Part shown: in pieces, positions 1 to 11,476 of the stretch
How positions within the stretch are numbered: position 1 is the first letter of the stretch
How the letters are laid out: every line of letters starts with the position of its first letter
From: Epiperipatus broadwayi
Lineage: Eukaryota; Onychophora; Udeonychophora; Euonychophora; Peripatidae
Direction: 5' to 3'
NCBI GenBank assembly: GCA_028023455.1
Contig: JAQFVV010012405.1
Location: 11,577,423 to 11,641,422 of the forward strand
Length of the DNA: 64,000 nucleotides
Translations under genes and position numbers: made by a program
The notes under the pieces: generated by a model
The model's input: the letters and a program-made list of their open reading frames with translations, nothing else
Databases searched by the model: none
Told to the model about the DNA's origin: nothing

Positions 1-2240
1 AAATGGACATGAAAGCATCCAAATGAAGGTACAGCAGAATTGGATTATATTTTGACTAACAGAAAATACATATTTCAAGATTGTAATGTTCTAAATAAAT
101 TTAACACAGGAAGTGATCATCGATTAGTAAGATGTAAGGTACATGTTAATGCAAACTAGAGAGACAAAAATTATTAAAAAAAACAATATTTACAGTTGAT
201 ATTCCTAATCTTCAGAAACATTCTAATGAATTTAAATTAGAACTTACAAATCAGTTTCAAGTATTAGTAGATTTTGAACATGATTCAGATTTGAATAACC
301 TTAATAGGAAAATAACTGATAGACTTTTAAAAACTGCAACAAAGATAGCTGGTAGAAAAAAGCAGCAATTGACCAATAAAATTTCTACTGAGACTAGAAA
401 ATTTATGAAGAAAAGAAGGAATATGAGGATATACAACAATGATGCATTAAAAAAGATTGAATATCTCGAATTTTGTAAAATGGTGCAGAAAAGAGTTGAA
501 AATGATATAAAAAGTATAATTGTGAACTAGCAAGGAAAGCTGTAGAAGAGAATAAAAGTCTAAAGAGTGTAAAACAACGTTTTGGTATTGGTGGGAAATT
601 TATATCTGCAATAAGAAAAAAAGATGGCATTATTAGTAAAAAGAGAGATGACATCTTGAAATGTGTAGAAGACTTCTATCAAAAATTATATAGTAATAAA
701 GAACAAGTGCTTCCTATTACATCTTCTGAATTGCCCAGAAATTTTGAATGAGGAAGTGAGAGATGCAATTAAATTTATGAAGAAAAGGAAGGCTCCAGGT
801 AATGATGGAATTATAATTGATATCTTAAAAGAAGCAGGTGAAGAAATATAATTTTTTTTAGCAAAGTTATATATCAAATATCTAAATGATAAAGATGTAC
901 CAGATGATTGGAAGAATGCAGTATTAATATTAATATTTAAAAAAAGGTGATAAAGAAGATATTAGAAATTACAGACCTATCAGTCTTTTATCAGTTTTAT
1001 ACAAAATTTTTACTAAGATAATTATAACTCTTCTACAGAAAACACTGGATTTCCACCAACCAAGAGAGCAAGCTGGATTTAAAAGTGATTTTAGTACAGT
1101 AGATCATATTCAGGTATCGAGAGAAGTTATAGAAAAAACAAATGAATATGAGTTGCCATTATGCTTAGGATTTGTAGATCATGAAAAGGCATTTGATTCT
1201 ATAAACATTTCTTCAGTGTTTAAAGCATTGGATCATCAAGGTGTAGATCCAGAATATTGTCATATTTTAAAGAGTATTTATAAAAATGTAACAGCAACAA
1301 TTAGATTACATAATGATAGTAGGAAAATCAACATTAAAAAGGTTGTAAGACAGGGTGACTCCATATCTCCAAAATGTTTTATAGCAGTGCTGCAAAAAGT
1401 ATTTTGTGGATTAAAATGGGAAGCTAAAGAAGTGAAAGTAAATGGAGATTATTTAAGTTATTTAGATTTTGCAGATGATGTAATTGTTTTTGCAAATAAT
1501 GCTTTAGACTTACAGGAAATGTTGCAGGAGTTGTCAGATGAAAGTAGGAAAGTAGGACTAAAGATAAATGTTGAAAAGACTTAAGTAATGTTTAATAGAT
1601 TTTCTCAAAATATGAAAATTAAAATTGATTATGATGAGTTAGAAGAAGTTAACAGTTACAAATACCTTGGTCAGATTATTAATACAGATGGAAACATAAT
1701 TGATGAAATTAATCATAGAATTAAACTTGGTTGGAGTGCTTTTGGTAGAAATAACTTGATACTTAAATGAAATATTCCTATGTGTTTGAAAAAGAAAGGT
1801 TTTTAATAAATGTGTTTTGCCAGTTCTTAATTATGGATCTGAGACTTGGACACTTAATAGAAGAGCAATACAGAGACTTCAGACCAGTCAAAGAAGTATG
1901 GAGAGATTCATGTTTGGAGTAACAAGAAGAGATCGAAAATGCAATGTGTGGGTAAGGGAACAAACAGGTGTTACTAACCTCATTGAAAAAATTAAAAGAC
2001 TGAAGTGGAGTTGTACTGGACATATGGCTAGAAGAGATGATAATAGATGGACAATTGAAATTTTAAACTGAATTCCAAGAGATTGTAAAAGATTCAGAAA
2101 TAGATCACATGTGAGATGGATGGATGAAATAAGAAAGTGTGCAGGGGTGATGTGGAGAAGAGAAGCTAAAGATAGGAAAGTTGGATTGAACTTGGAGAGA
2201 CATTCATTCTGCAGTGGATTGATAATGGTTGATGATGATG
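1..2240 (+). pseudogene. Broken endonuclease-reverse transcriptase ORF of RTE-like copy A
   Basis: The protein would nick target DNA and copy the element RNA in the nucleus by target-primed reverse transcription. At 40-140 the endonuclease end is readable (AELDYILTNRK, then GSDHRLV with the conserved S-D-H). A basic linker follows to about 900. RT blocks are PISLLSVLYK (about 976), AFDSINISS (about 1190), RQGDSISP (about 1348) and the catalytic FADD (about 1470). YGSETWTLNRR (about 1832) and GHMARRDDNRW (about 2020) belong to the C-terminal region. Lesions include a stop at the fourth codon of the window, shifts near 160, 530, 750 and 945, stops near 1585 and 1770, and a shift near 1800. FADD is intact here, unlike copy B. 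Confidence 0.85.
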
Positions 2241-2250
2241 ATGATAAGTA
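1..2250 (+). mobile_element. RTE-like non-LTR retrotransposon, copy A (left part outside window)
   Basis: This is the 3' two-thirds of a LINE. It aligns along its whole length with copy B at about 50434-52745, with many small differences. It holds the end of an AP-type endonuclease, the reverse transcriptase and a C-terminal region. It ends in a short GAT trinucleotide tract (about 2228-2247), as is usual for RTE-like elements, which lack a long poly(A) tail. The 5' end lies beyond the window. Several stops and frameshifts make it non-autonomous. The RTE assignment is from protein pattern and tail type, not from a tree. Confidence 0.85.
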
Positions 2251-2696
2251 TTGAATTATTAAGAATATAATTATGATTGTTGTTGCTTTGACTAATTTCT
2301 TACTTTCAAATTCTATTTTATTATTGCTTAAAAGTCCTTTTATGATGTTTAAACTGTAGAACTAAAGGTTCATATAATGTAGCTTACTGTCTTTACCAGT
2401 CTTGAAAGTTATAAGGTCATCCAATCAAGAAACCTTTCATTATTATATATATATATTCAAAAGGTTGGCTTGTTTATAATTTTTATAATATTTGTCAGTA
2501 CTTCTTAAATAATGGAGCATATCGATTTTTAAAGAACAGGCATTACATTTTATTGTTTAATAGGCGGTATTACTTATGAGAAAGTTGACCAAAGACAATC
2601 ACTTGCACTGACAAGTCTTATTAAATATTGATTATAAATATCAATAGCCTAATTATAAATATTATCTTTATTAATAAAGTTACTTTTTCATGAACA

Positions 2697-2698
<2 letters not shown>
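2251..2698. other. AT-rich spacer
   Basis: Unique-looking AT-rich DNA between the GAT tail of the LINE and an AT microsatellite. I see no gene or repeat. Confidence 0.5.

Positions 2699-2770
<72 letters not shown>
2699..2770. repeat. (AT)n microsatellite
   Basis: Uninterrupted AT dinucleotide run of about 72 bp. The open frame across it (repeated I-Y) is not a gene. It directly abuts a reverse LINE 3' end, a pairing seen repeatedly in this window. Confidence 0.97.
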
Positions 2771-2773
<3 letters not shown>

Positions 2774-2986
2774 TCATTATCAACCATTATCAATCCACTA
2801 CAGGATGAAGATCTTTCCAAGTTCATTCCATCTTCTCCAATCTCTAGCCTTGCTTCTCCACATCACCCTTGCACACTTTCTTATTTCATTTATCCATCTC
2901 ATGTGTGGTCTCTTTATGGGTCTTTTACAATCTCTTGCATTCAAATTTAAGATTTCAATTGTTCATCTATTATCATCTCATGTATA
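2771..2986 (-). mobile_element. 3' terminal fragment of RTE-like element
   Basis: Read on the minus strand, this matches the last ~210 bp of copies A and B: the stretch beginning with the degraded R-D-D-N-R-W coding region, then the conserved segment with GAGATGGAT and GTGATGTGGAGAAG, ending in the GATAATGGTTGATAATGATGA tail type. It is severely 5'-truncated and lies between two AT tracts (2699-2770 and about 2982-2997), so it probably inserted into a microsatellite. Confidence 0.85.
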
Positions 2987-3322
2987 TATATATATATAAG
3001 CCAAAAAAATATATGCTTTTATGCATTGTTAATATAAACAATTGTATGACTATTTCTGACTATGTGCCCAAACTATTATATGGAGAGTTGATTTTAATGA
3101 CATCAATAATAAAAATGAATATTATACCATCTGTGGCATTAAACAAATGTGTATTTATTTCTCTGATGTTTGAATTTTTGGAACAGAGAAGCTTCTACTA
3201 ATTTTAAATCTATACAAACAAATTATATATTCAATTTATTTTAATAAAATATTTCAATATTAGAAAGTATGCAACAGTTAAATTGTGTTTTCCTGAAGGT
3301 TTGTGATGATGGTGTTTTAACT

Positions 3323-4008
3323 CTATTTTTATATTGGACTATTTCCATCATCTAATATGAGTATTGAATGTCTTTAGAAAAATTAAACATTCCAAATTAT
3401 GTTTAGTAATAGCACATCAAACAGGCTAGTATATGCACAATGTTTTAAGAGGTATTATTTTCCTCTCTTCTTCAGGTGTTTCCAGCCTGACCAGTGACAG
3501 TACTAGCATAGGATTCGAACCTGGACCCTTAGATTATGGAGTATTGAGAATTTTAAGGTAACACTCTAACCAACTGAACCATTCTCCCAAAGGCACCAGT
3601 CATTAGAAATTTTATATACTTATCTATGAGATTCCGCCTGATTTCTCCACTAATCAACTTTGCTCTTAGAAAAAAATGGAGAAATCAGGAGGAACCTCAT
3701 AGATAAGTATATGAAATTTCTACTGACTGTTGCCTTTGGCTGGATGGCTCAGTTGGTTAGAGAATTACCTTAAAATTCAATACTCAAAAACAAAAGAGTC
3801 CAGTTTTGAATTCCACTCTAGTTCTGTCACTAGTCAGGTCAGCAACACATGAAGAAAAGGGGAGACTAATACCTCTCAAAACATTGTGTACATAGTAACC
3901 TGTGTGCTATTACTAACAGTTGATTGTATTTTGAATATTTAAATAAAGTTAATTTTTTAAAGACATTCAATACTCATATTAGATGATGGAAATAGTCCAA
4001 TATAAAAA
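3323..4008. repeat. Foldback of two head-to-head tRNA-derived SINE copies
   Basis: Two arms (3323-3649 and 3677-4008) are inverted copies of one another, separated by a 27-bp spacer. Each arm carries a tRNA-like head near the centre. The left arm on the minus strand has an A box (TGGTTCAGTTGG, 3570-3581) and a perfect B box (GGTTCGAATCC, 3511-3521). The right arm on the plus strand has TGGCTCAGTTGG at 3745-3756 but a decayed B box. Both tails end in the same ~80-bp segment that recurs alone at 46313-46397. The arms differ by scattered changes and gaps, so this is not a recent perfect palindrome. Confidence 0.85.
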
Positions 4009-7000
4009 TACAAACAGTTCAATTATTTATATAGAAAGTGCTTTGAAATGGATTCTTCCATTATTATATATTTTCTAACATGGATATATTGTTTCAAATA
4101 AAATCATCTTCTGATCGTCACACCAAAACAAGAATATCATTATTTATTCCTGTGAAAAGAATATTTAATTTACAATGACTAGATGGTAGTTCAATATTTG
4201 ACATTAACAGTTTTCAACGATTGTACCTCTGTATGATATATATTTTCTAGTATTGTAATATTTTATCATTATAGATATATAATTAAATGCAAAACACTCC
4301 CTATAGCCATTTAGTAAATAAAATAACAAAATAAATAGCTAGATAACCGTATTAAAACAAATACAGAAACAGAAAACCATTTCAGAATGGTATATGTTTC
4401 TGGAACAAGGGCATATTCAGGTTACTCCAATGATATAATATCAGTCCTAATCAAAACACAAATTTAGAAATGTGATTGACTCCAGAATAAATGCTCTTTT
4501 TAGGACTTATTGAAAATACATCATAAACATGTAAAATCATCCTGATGTTGTAATATCCTTTTTTCTAATGATTCCAATAAATCTGCAGGACACATTCAAC
4601 CTACATTTAAGTTTTTAGCCTATTTGTTAAAGTCAAGATATTGTATACTTGTTATCTAATCTTATATTAGTTTTTGTTTAATATTTTTGTTTATATTATT
4701 ATAATTTGTAGACTTTTATATACGTTTTAAGTGAAAAATATTTTTTTACAATTGGTTTAAGGCTGCAGGAAAATTAATAAAGAAAACGTAATGTATTGAA
4801 TTTCATTAGAACTTGTTTTGAATATAAATGTTTGACTGTAATTATTTAAAATTTACTAGTAAATATCTTTCGCTGAATAAATAATTTAATAAACAATTAA
4901 AATTATTATTATGAATAATAAATATCGTTGCTCTAATTTCTAGATATTAGAAGTGAATCTTTTAATATTAACTAATTTTAAGCAAATTAATGTAATATTT
5001 TATTCAAAGGAAATAATTCAATAGTAAATAAAAATAGCGACTTGTTTTTATAACATTTAATATTCTTTTCCATTGTTATTATAACAGTATTATTGTTTTA
5101 TTACTATTCCTATTAGAAAATTTGCAATCTGTTAAAATAGATTAAAACTTAATATATATCTTTACTTATCTTTTGAGCAGTCAACATTCTGCATTGCAAA
5201 TAAGTATAAGAGATGATTTGATTGAGGTTCTGATGATTTTGAGTTCTTGCTCTAGGTAATGTAAACAAGTCTTTTGCAATTATTTTCATCTAAATCCTGA
5301 AGTAAAACAAACTTAGCGAAGACAGTTTTACAGCGTTAGTTTACAGAAACAATAACAAAACATAAATGACCGCATATCAGCCGCATAAAACCAACATTAA
5401 CTATTTAAAAAAATATTGGGAGATTTATCCAAGGATTTGAATTGATCACTATATTAAACTTAACCTCTAAAAATAAAAGCCGCGATTGCAGTTGTGCGTT
5501 GAACGCATTTAGTGGGTACAAAATAATCTAGAAGAGAGAAAAAAGAAAATTACCAATTTTAATGATGCATCCCCTTATTTTGCGAGCACACACATGTGCA
5601 ATGTATATATTAAACATATGTGTAATATATATTTATATACATGTATGTAACTTAGCTTAAAATCATGTATGTATTGGGAACATTAATTATAAAATAAAAA
5701 TCATCTAATGATTTGTTTTTGCTATGGAGGGCATATAAATTTCGATCATTGAAAGTAATAGAGTCAAAACCATTCAGTACTTGATTCGGTAATATATCTG
5801 TCACTCTAATACAGCACTAAACATTTCAAGACATTAAATTAGTTCATTAATAAACCTTTTTTAAACATAAAGATCTCTACTATATAGTAAAGCAATAATA
5901 CATTAAGAAATAATCAGATGTATCATTACTTGGAAGTTCATGAAAAGTTTAAGAACGGCTGTTTTCAGAGATGGACTAAGATTCATGGATCTTGAGTTTC
6001 AAAGTCTGATACTTAAAAAAATAAACAGGTCAATATGACATTAATTATGGCTAGTTTATTGTTTGCCAATTCGTTAACATAATTTCTTCTTAGCATCTTA
6101 ACAAAGTTGTAGAAGTCTGGTTTCAAGAGATAACCAATAACGATTAATTCTAAGCTGAGTAAAAAAAAAAAAACATTTGATCAACTGAATGGAAAAAAAA
6201 TGTGGCTCTGAACTATTTAGAACAAAAGCAAATAATTAGATCTCCTTTGATCAAATATTATCCTACCACTTCTGAAACTAATTTGTTGCAAATATTTTTA
6301 ATGAAACTGTTATGGGTGCAGGATTGAAATGAATCTGAAAAGGTTAAACTATGTACTTTTTTGGCACCTTCTATAAATAAGTATATTTTAATAATGCTGT
6401 TATGTATTCATTACTTACTTCATAAATCATCAATAAGATATTAAAAACAAAAATAGAATTTTGCCAGAATAATAGCTAGATATTTTTAAGTATGTTTATT
6501 TTACTATTAGTAAACAAAACTTGTTATAGATTATTATAATTAAAAACGGTCACAAATCATTAAACTTTTGATAACTATGATTTATGCACTTTCACTTATA
6601 TAAAATAAACACTTTCAATACAATAAGTGTAGTACTGTTATTTATAAGACAATAATGACAACTTTTAATCACCTTTATTAATAATATGATGTAGATCTTT
6701 TATATGCATGAAGAATTTATATTTTGTATAGTATGGGTTTATATAGCATTTGAATAGTGTCTTAAAAAGGTGGTCATAATTTGGAAAAGGTGGTTTCAAA
6801 ACAGAAATCACTTTATTATTTTGTATATCAACCATTCCAGAATCTAGGAGAAAAGAAATATCAATTTTAATCAATCTAAACTGAGAGACTTTTAATTGTT
6901 CTTGAATGTTTATAAGCTGTTAACACTTGATTTTAATAATAACCCACTATTCTATACCATAGTACAATAAACTAAACTTGATTTGGTAGTAAGACACATT

Positions 7001-7865
7001 TACAAATGAAGTAAATTCCAAAAAATTATATTTGAACTTTGCAAATATTAAAAAATAGAATCACCCCATCAAAGAACTGTTTCATTATTAAATGGCCACA
7101 AAGAGCAGATTGATATCATAAAAACAATAAAATAATTTTTATTGATACTTGTGTTTAAAATTTGTATGAATTAATATCAATATCTGATTAATTTATTAAA
7201 TTATGCTTTAAAATATTACATTTTTAATGTAATTTTTATGATATTGCTATATATTTTAAGAGACTATCAATAATGATGTATTAGTAACCAGTATGAAAAT
7301 GCATGTTTATGGAAATTCCATAATTTGCTTTGTTAAAGTTATGCTAAAATCAATTATCTTCTACTTTTTAAAAATAATACATACATGCATATAAAATAAA
7401 TGTGCAACTATGTATGTTTTTGATTATTATGTAGAAATAATTATTGTACAAAAATAATTATGAATCTTAACAAACTGTGCATAAAAATTAAGATTTTAGT
7501 CATTCAAAAAATTATATTGGAATAATTTTACAAAGCATACAAAAATCCAAAAACAAAGAAGATGCATCAAGGCATGACTTAATTCTTTGAGGTCCTACAT
7601 TTTAATGCTTCCATCTTTAGAATGTTTTTGGAATTAAAATACTAGAATAAAATATAGGTGAATTTTTCAATTTAAAAAAAAATACTTTAATAAAATATCA
7701 CAGTAGATAGGCAAATCAACTCCAATATTTAGTTCTACATTTGTATAAAAAGTCATATTAATAATTATTCTGAAAACATAATTTTAGCAACTATAGAGCA
7801 AATTTAATCTTTCTTAATGTGTTCTGTTGTCTAATAGACTAAAATATTCTGGCATATATATATAT
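4009..7865. other. Featureless AT-rich DNA
   Basis: I find no coding region, structural RNA or recognisable repeat on either strand. A 69-codon minus-strand frame at 6665-6874 has no recognisable motif and is likely chance. Confidence 0.5.
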
Positions 7866-7990
7866 GTCCAAAAGATGGGGCTTTTCCCAAAACCGCGAAC
7901 AAGTGTAAGTTTTTTTAAAAAAAAAAGGTATCCCCCTTTTTTCCCCCCCCCTCATTTTGGGGTGGTTCTGGGGGGGGGGGGGGAAATTTA
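7866..7990. other. Homopolymer-rich anomalous patch
   Basis: Runs of T, A, C and a 14-base G run occur within ~120 bp between two AT tracts, with local G+C far above the surroundings. This resembles low-quality or misassembled sequence more than a genomic feature. Confidence 0.6.
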
Positions 7991-9190
7991 AAGATATATA
8001 TATATAATCTTTTAAAAATTACTACAGACATAAAAATTAATTTACCATAGCCAAATAATGTATTATTTTTATACAAGAATGCTGTAATAAATTCATATTT
8101 TTAAAAGTAAAACTTATGTTTAGAACAGTTTCTGTTTTTCTGCTTTCATCAATGATCCCTAGGATTCAAATATTCAGTAGCCACTCTAAGCTTTATTTTA
8201 TTTATTGAGATAAAAATTGACATTCAAATCATTTTAATGTTAGTTATATAAATCTAAATTCACTTTAGTATCTAAATATTTTATTATCTTCAGTTATATA
8301 TTAACTGTGGTCGCCTTAAATTCTCCACAAAAATATTAATAATAACAACAGATTATCAGATTCATAACTTGTTCAGTATGATGTCATATTGTTTGAAATC
8401 TCTATAAATGATCAAACAGGCTGCCTTGGCTTAAAAGCTTTAGGCTGATTTGAAGTTTAAGTATTTTGTTTCACAAGAAAATGAAGTTAGAGACAACTGC
8501 TAGAAGTATGTTCAATTCTTTCTAACTTTTGATTCCCATGTCCCATTATAAAAAAAATAATAGCAAAATAAAAGTGAGATTAAAGATTTGGATGCTAATG
8601 ATGGGGACTTTCTACAATAATAATCGATTGTTGAAAATTTTGTGAAATAGCTGTTACAATGGAACTGTTGTGCTCTTTATAATAATTTGCTGGAGCTAGT
8701 AATTTTGTTATTACATCTATTTTAATCTAGAGTAATAAATGATAGAAGTTCAAATAATTTTCATCCTCAAACACAGATTGTTATAGTAGTGTAATTTATT
8801 TTAATCCTCAAACCCAGAGTGTTTTTTGTCTGTGACTTTAGGTTTGGAATTCAAAGCAGAAAACAAGAAATTTACACACCTGGAATCCATGTTTAGTTAA
8901 GAAACAAATGAATATTATTAAAATATATAGTTCTTGATTCAGAGTGAGTTTTATATCAATGTTCATGCAAGATTTAAAATTATAACATGTTTTGCATCTC
9001 AGGATATTAGTCTTGAATAATAAAATGGAATTTAAGATAGTTGCTAGATGATTAATTGCATTACATCCAACTTTTAAATGTCAATAATCATGGATATAGA
9101 TAGAACCTGGATACTGTTTAAAGAAAAAGAATATAAACTCATTCCCACCTAATAATCATTGACTACTCAAGCTATAGCTGTTCTTGTTTG

Positions 9191-9192
<2 letters not shown>
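7991..9192. other. Featureless AT-rich DNA
   Basis: No gene, RNA or repeat that I can support on either strand. Confidence 0.5.

Positions 9193-9265
<73 letters not shown>
9193..9265. repeat. (AT)n microsatellite
   Basis: AT dinucleotide run of about 73 bp. With the run at 9356-9423 it brackets ~90 bp of non-repetitive sequence, as if something inserted into one tract. Confidence 0.97.
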
Positions 9266-9267
<2 letters not shown>

Positions 9268-9353
9268 TGCTATTAAAAGGTGTGAAGGTTGCTTGACAGC
9301 AGTTAGAGATATTGTTGTATATTTATGTGAATGTTTAGGTGGTTATGGTTGGA

Positions 9354-9355
<2 letters not shown>

Positions 9356-9423
<68 letters not shown>
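9356..9423. repeat. (AT)n microsatellite
   Basis: AT run of about 68 bp, ~110 bp from the 3' end of the reverse Penelope-like element. Confidence 0.97.
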
Positions 9424-9426
<3 letters not shown>

Positions 9427-9535
9427 TATTGATCAATGTCTGTATTTCAATTATAATATAATAAAATATTCAAAACAATGCAATAGTTAGTATAGTAAAA
9501 ATTAATTTAAAAACAAATATATACCACAATTTAAT

Positions 9536-9572
9536 AGAAGTACTTTCAACTATCTAAGTAGTCATTATCAAC
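9536..9572 (-). ncRNA. Decayed hammerhead-like motif at PLE 3' end
   Basis: On the minus strand the order is TTGATAA, a stem GACTA/TAGTT around a short loop, GAAA, then the palindrome AGTACT. This is the hammerhead order (core, stem II, GAAA, stem III). The core differs from CTGANGA at two sites, including the position of the catalytic G8, and one or two extra bases precede stem II. Activity is unlikely. The same block recurs at both ends of PLE copy 2. Confidence 0.5.
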
Positions 9573-9634
9573 TAGATTCAAATTGTATTACAAAAAACCA
9601 TTACAAATGTAAACAAAAAGAAATATGTCATACA

Positions 9635-10560
9635 TCAATTTTCCCATAATTCATTAATTTTTATATTGGCAGCCTGTCTATTTATCAAATGTTGCTTTTC
9701 ACTTTTTATTAACATAACTTCTTTAATTTTGCATTTATTATTATTTCTTTCAATACATAAAATCTTAACTTTATTAAAATCAAAATCAAAAACATAATTA
9801 CATGTTACATTATGATCAAAAAATACTGAAGGTGATACATCATCATTACTAACATTCTCTTGCCTTGATTTTTGTACTCGTTTATATAACAACAAATGCT
9901 CCTTTGATCTTTTTTCCAATGTACATTGAGATTCACCTATATATGCCTTTCCACAAACACACAGCCATTTATATATTTCACAACTTTGATTTAAAATACT
10001 ACATCTATTTTTTGAATTATTTATCAATCTATTTAAATTAGGAGTAGTATAGAATGCAACTTGACATATATTTTTATATATCTGTTTTATAAATTTCACT
10101 TCTTTATTACAAATAAATGGTATTGATATCCAAGTATATTTCATTTTATCAATATCTATAGAACTTAAAATATTACTATTATTATTTTACTTAGTAACAA
10201 TATTATAAATTAATTTATGATCATATCCAATATTTAACAAATCCATAGTAAATATATTTATGTTTCTTATTTTATCAGAACTATATTTACATAACTTATT
10301 ATTCCTAAATAAAAATGATTTTAAACTGGATAATTTATGTACTATTGGCACATTTGAATAGCAAGGAATATATCCTCTTTTTTCAATATATTTTATTACC
10401 ATACAATAATCTAATTTATTTTTATCACGAGTAACTTTAATATCTAAATATTGAATTGACATTTTTTTCTTCAAAAGATTTACTCCATTTTAAATCTTCT
10501 AAACTATTTAATTCAATATTTAATGAAATGTTGTGCTTTGTTGAACATAAATCTTTATAT
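9635..10560 (-). pseudogene. Penelope-like RT C-terminus with GIY-YIG endonuclease
   Basis: This is the end of a PLE polyprotein, which joins a telomerase-like RT to a GIY-YIG nuclease. The minus frame has IKYIEKRGYIPCYSN near 10400, LSSLKSFLFRNNKLC near 10320, and a GIY-YIG region (KWLCVCGKAYIGES, then EKRSKEH) near 9900-9990, with CxC spacing typical of PLEs. It ends at 9635. One in-frame TAA near 10185 and a frameshift in an A-run near 10475 break the frame. The RT catalytic motifs are missing because the upstream part is truncated. Family assignment is firm; function is lost. Confidence 0.85.
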
Positions 10561-10561
10561 T

Positions 10562-10573
10562 AAATATAGTGAT
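10562..10573. repeat. Target-site duplication, left copy
   Basis: AAATATAGTGAT is repeated exactly at 10692-10703 on the other side of the SINE. Confidence 0.85.
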
Positions 10574-10691
10574 GCTTTTTTTCATATGTCATAGCATCAG
10601 CTGAGAGGTGAACCCACAACAACCGTCTGCAACCAACTGCTTGCTTGCAAAGCGGCTGCGCTGACCTCTCAGCTAACAATGCTTGACTATA
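10574..10691 (-). mobile_element. tRNA-derived SINE (copy 1)
   Basis: Minus-strand SINE of the family also seen at 16214, 29174 and 47421. It starts with GTCAAGCATTG, has the tRNA-like A-box region and an anticodon-arm-like block, and ends CATATGAAAAAAAG on its own strand. A 12-bp direct duplication flanks it. It carries an unusual variation in the anticodon-arm region (CTTGCTTGCAAGC). It splits a PLE coding region. Confidence 0.85.
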
Positions 10692-10703
10692 AAATATAGT
10701 GAT
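10692..10703. repeat. Target-site duplication, right copy
   Basis: Exact repeat of 10562-10573, proving the SINE insertion by target-primed retrotransposition. Confidence 0.85.
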
Positions 10704-10725
10704 TTAAAGGCAGAATTTCAATAAC

Positions 10726-11445
10726 AGTCAAGAAGTTTTAAAGATGGTTATAAAAGAAAAGAATTTAAAATCATTCACTAATTGAGACCACATTTGAGAC
10801 ATTTCATGTTTCGAAAGCAACATGAGTTAAAAATGGAATTAAATGGTATAAGAATTTTATATTTTACTTCTGCTGTGGTTTTTCAGTGTAGTCTAATGGT
10901 ACTTTGCTTTAGTGGAAATTCATTGTGTTGTGTGTGGCTATTTGTAGTGTTCTTTTGTTGATTTTGCATTTATTTGCAATAAAAGATAAAAAATCTGAAT
11001 ATATTTTTATTATACAGATAAGCCAATTAAAATGAGTTGAAAATGCAACTCTTGCTCCCTTTTTGTTTTTAAGGCCTAAAAGAGACTGGTGAGAATTCTT
11101 GTAACTACTTTGAAATAAAAAAAAAAGGATATATTTTTAAAATTTATTGTAATACTTTGATACTCTGCCATTATTAGTAATATGAAAAATACTATAACAG
11201 AAAACAAAATAAATTAAATAGAATATACTTACGGCATGACACGTAAGTATCAAAATCATGATTGTCCATAAGTTTAAGAGATTTTTTTTGTTAATTATAT
11301 ATTTGTAATTACTTTGAAAAATAATTGTAAAAAAATTATATTAAGACAAAAATATTTATGATTTCCGCACATATTATTTGAAAATATTTGTTTTCATAAA
11401 GACAACTCAAGAGATGTGTAATAAAGGTAAAGTAAAAGTTATTAA
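10726..11445. other. AT-rich spacer
   Basis: Possible further upstream PLE sequence, but I cannot read a convincing frame. No other feature seen. Confidence 0.4.
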
Positions 11446-11459
11446 TGACTTGCAAAAAG
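11446..11459. repeat. Candidate target-site duplication, left
   Basis: TGACTTGCAAAAAG recurs exactly at 15613-15626, bracketing the foldback plus the inverted LINE. It is ~54 bp beyond the LINE tail on the right, so the pairing is suggestive, not proven. Confidence 0.4.
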
Positions 11460-11476
11460 GCAAGTCTCCATACAGT

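Larger units (their letters stand above)
9530..10725 (-). mobile_element. Penelope-like element, copy 1 (5' truncated, SINE-interrupted)
   Basis: Reverse-oriented PLE fragment with the C-terminal coding part (9635-10560) and a 3' flank bearing a hammerhead-like motif (9536-9572). A SINE sits at 10574-10691, and recognisable element coding (NSAFKSLYF) resumes beyond it to about 10725, so the element pre-dates the SINE. Its protein is clearly related to copy 2 at 53.7-54.4 kb (both have a GYIP/GFIP block followed by HKLS and LKSFLF). Confidence 0.8.

Noticed and set aside
2690-2950. Frames made of repeated I-Y residues
   Set aside because: They are translations of (AT)n microsatellites joined to the reverse-strand LINE tail; the same applies at 9188-9424 and 23772-24125.
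3461-3600. A functional tRNA gene
   Set aside because: A and B boxes are present, but the sequence does not fold into a proper cloverleaf and is duplicated as an inverted SINE copy.
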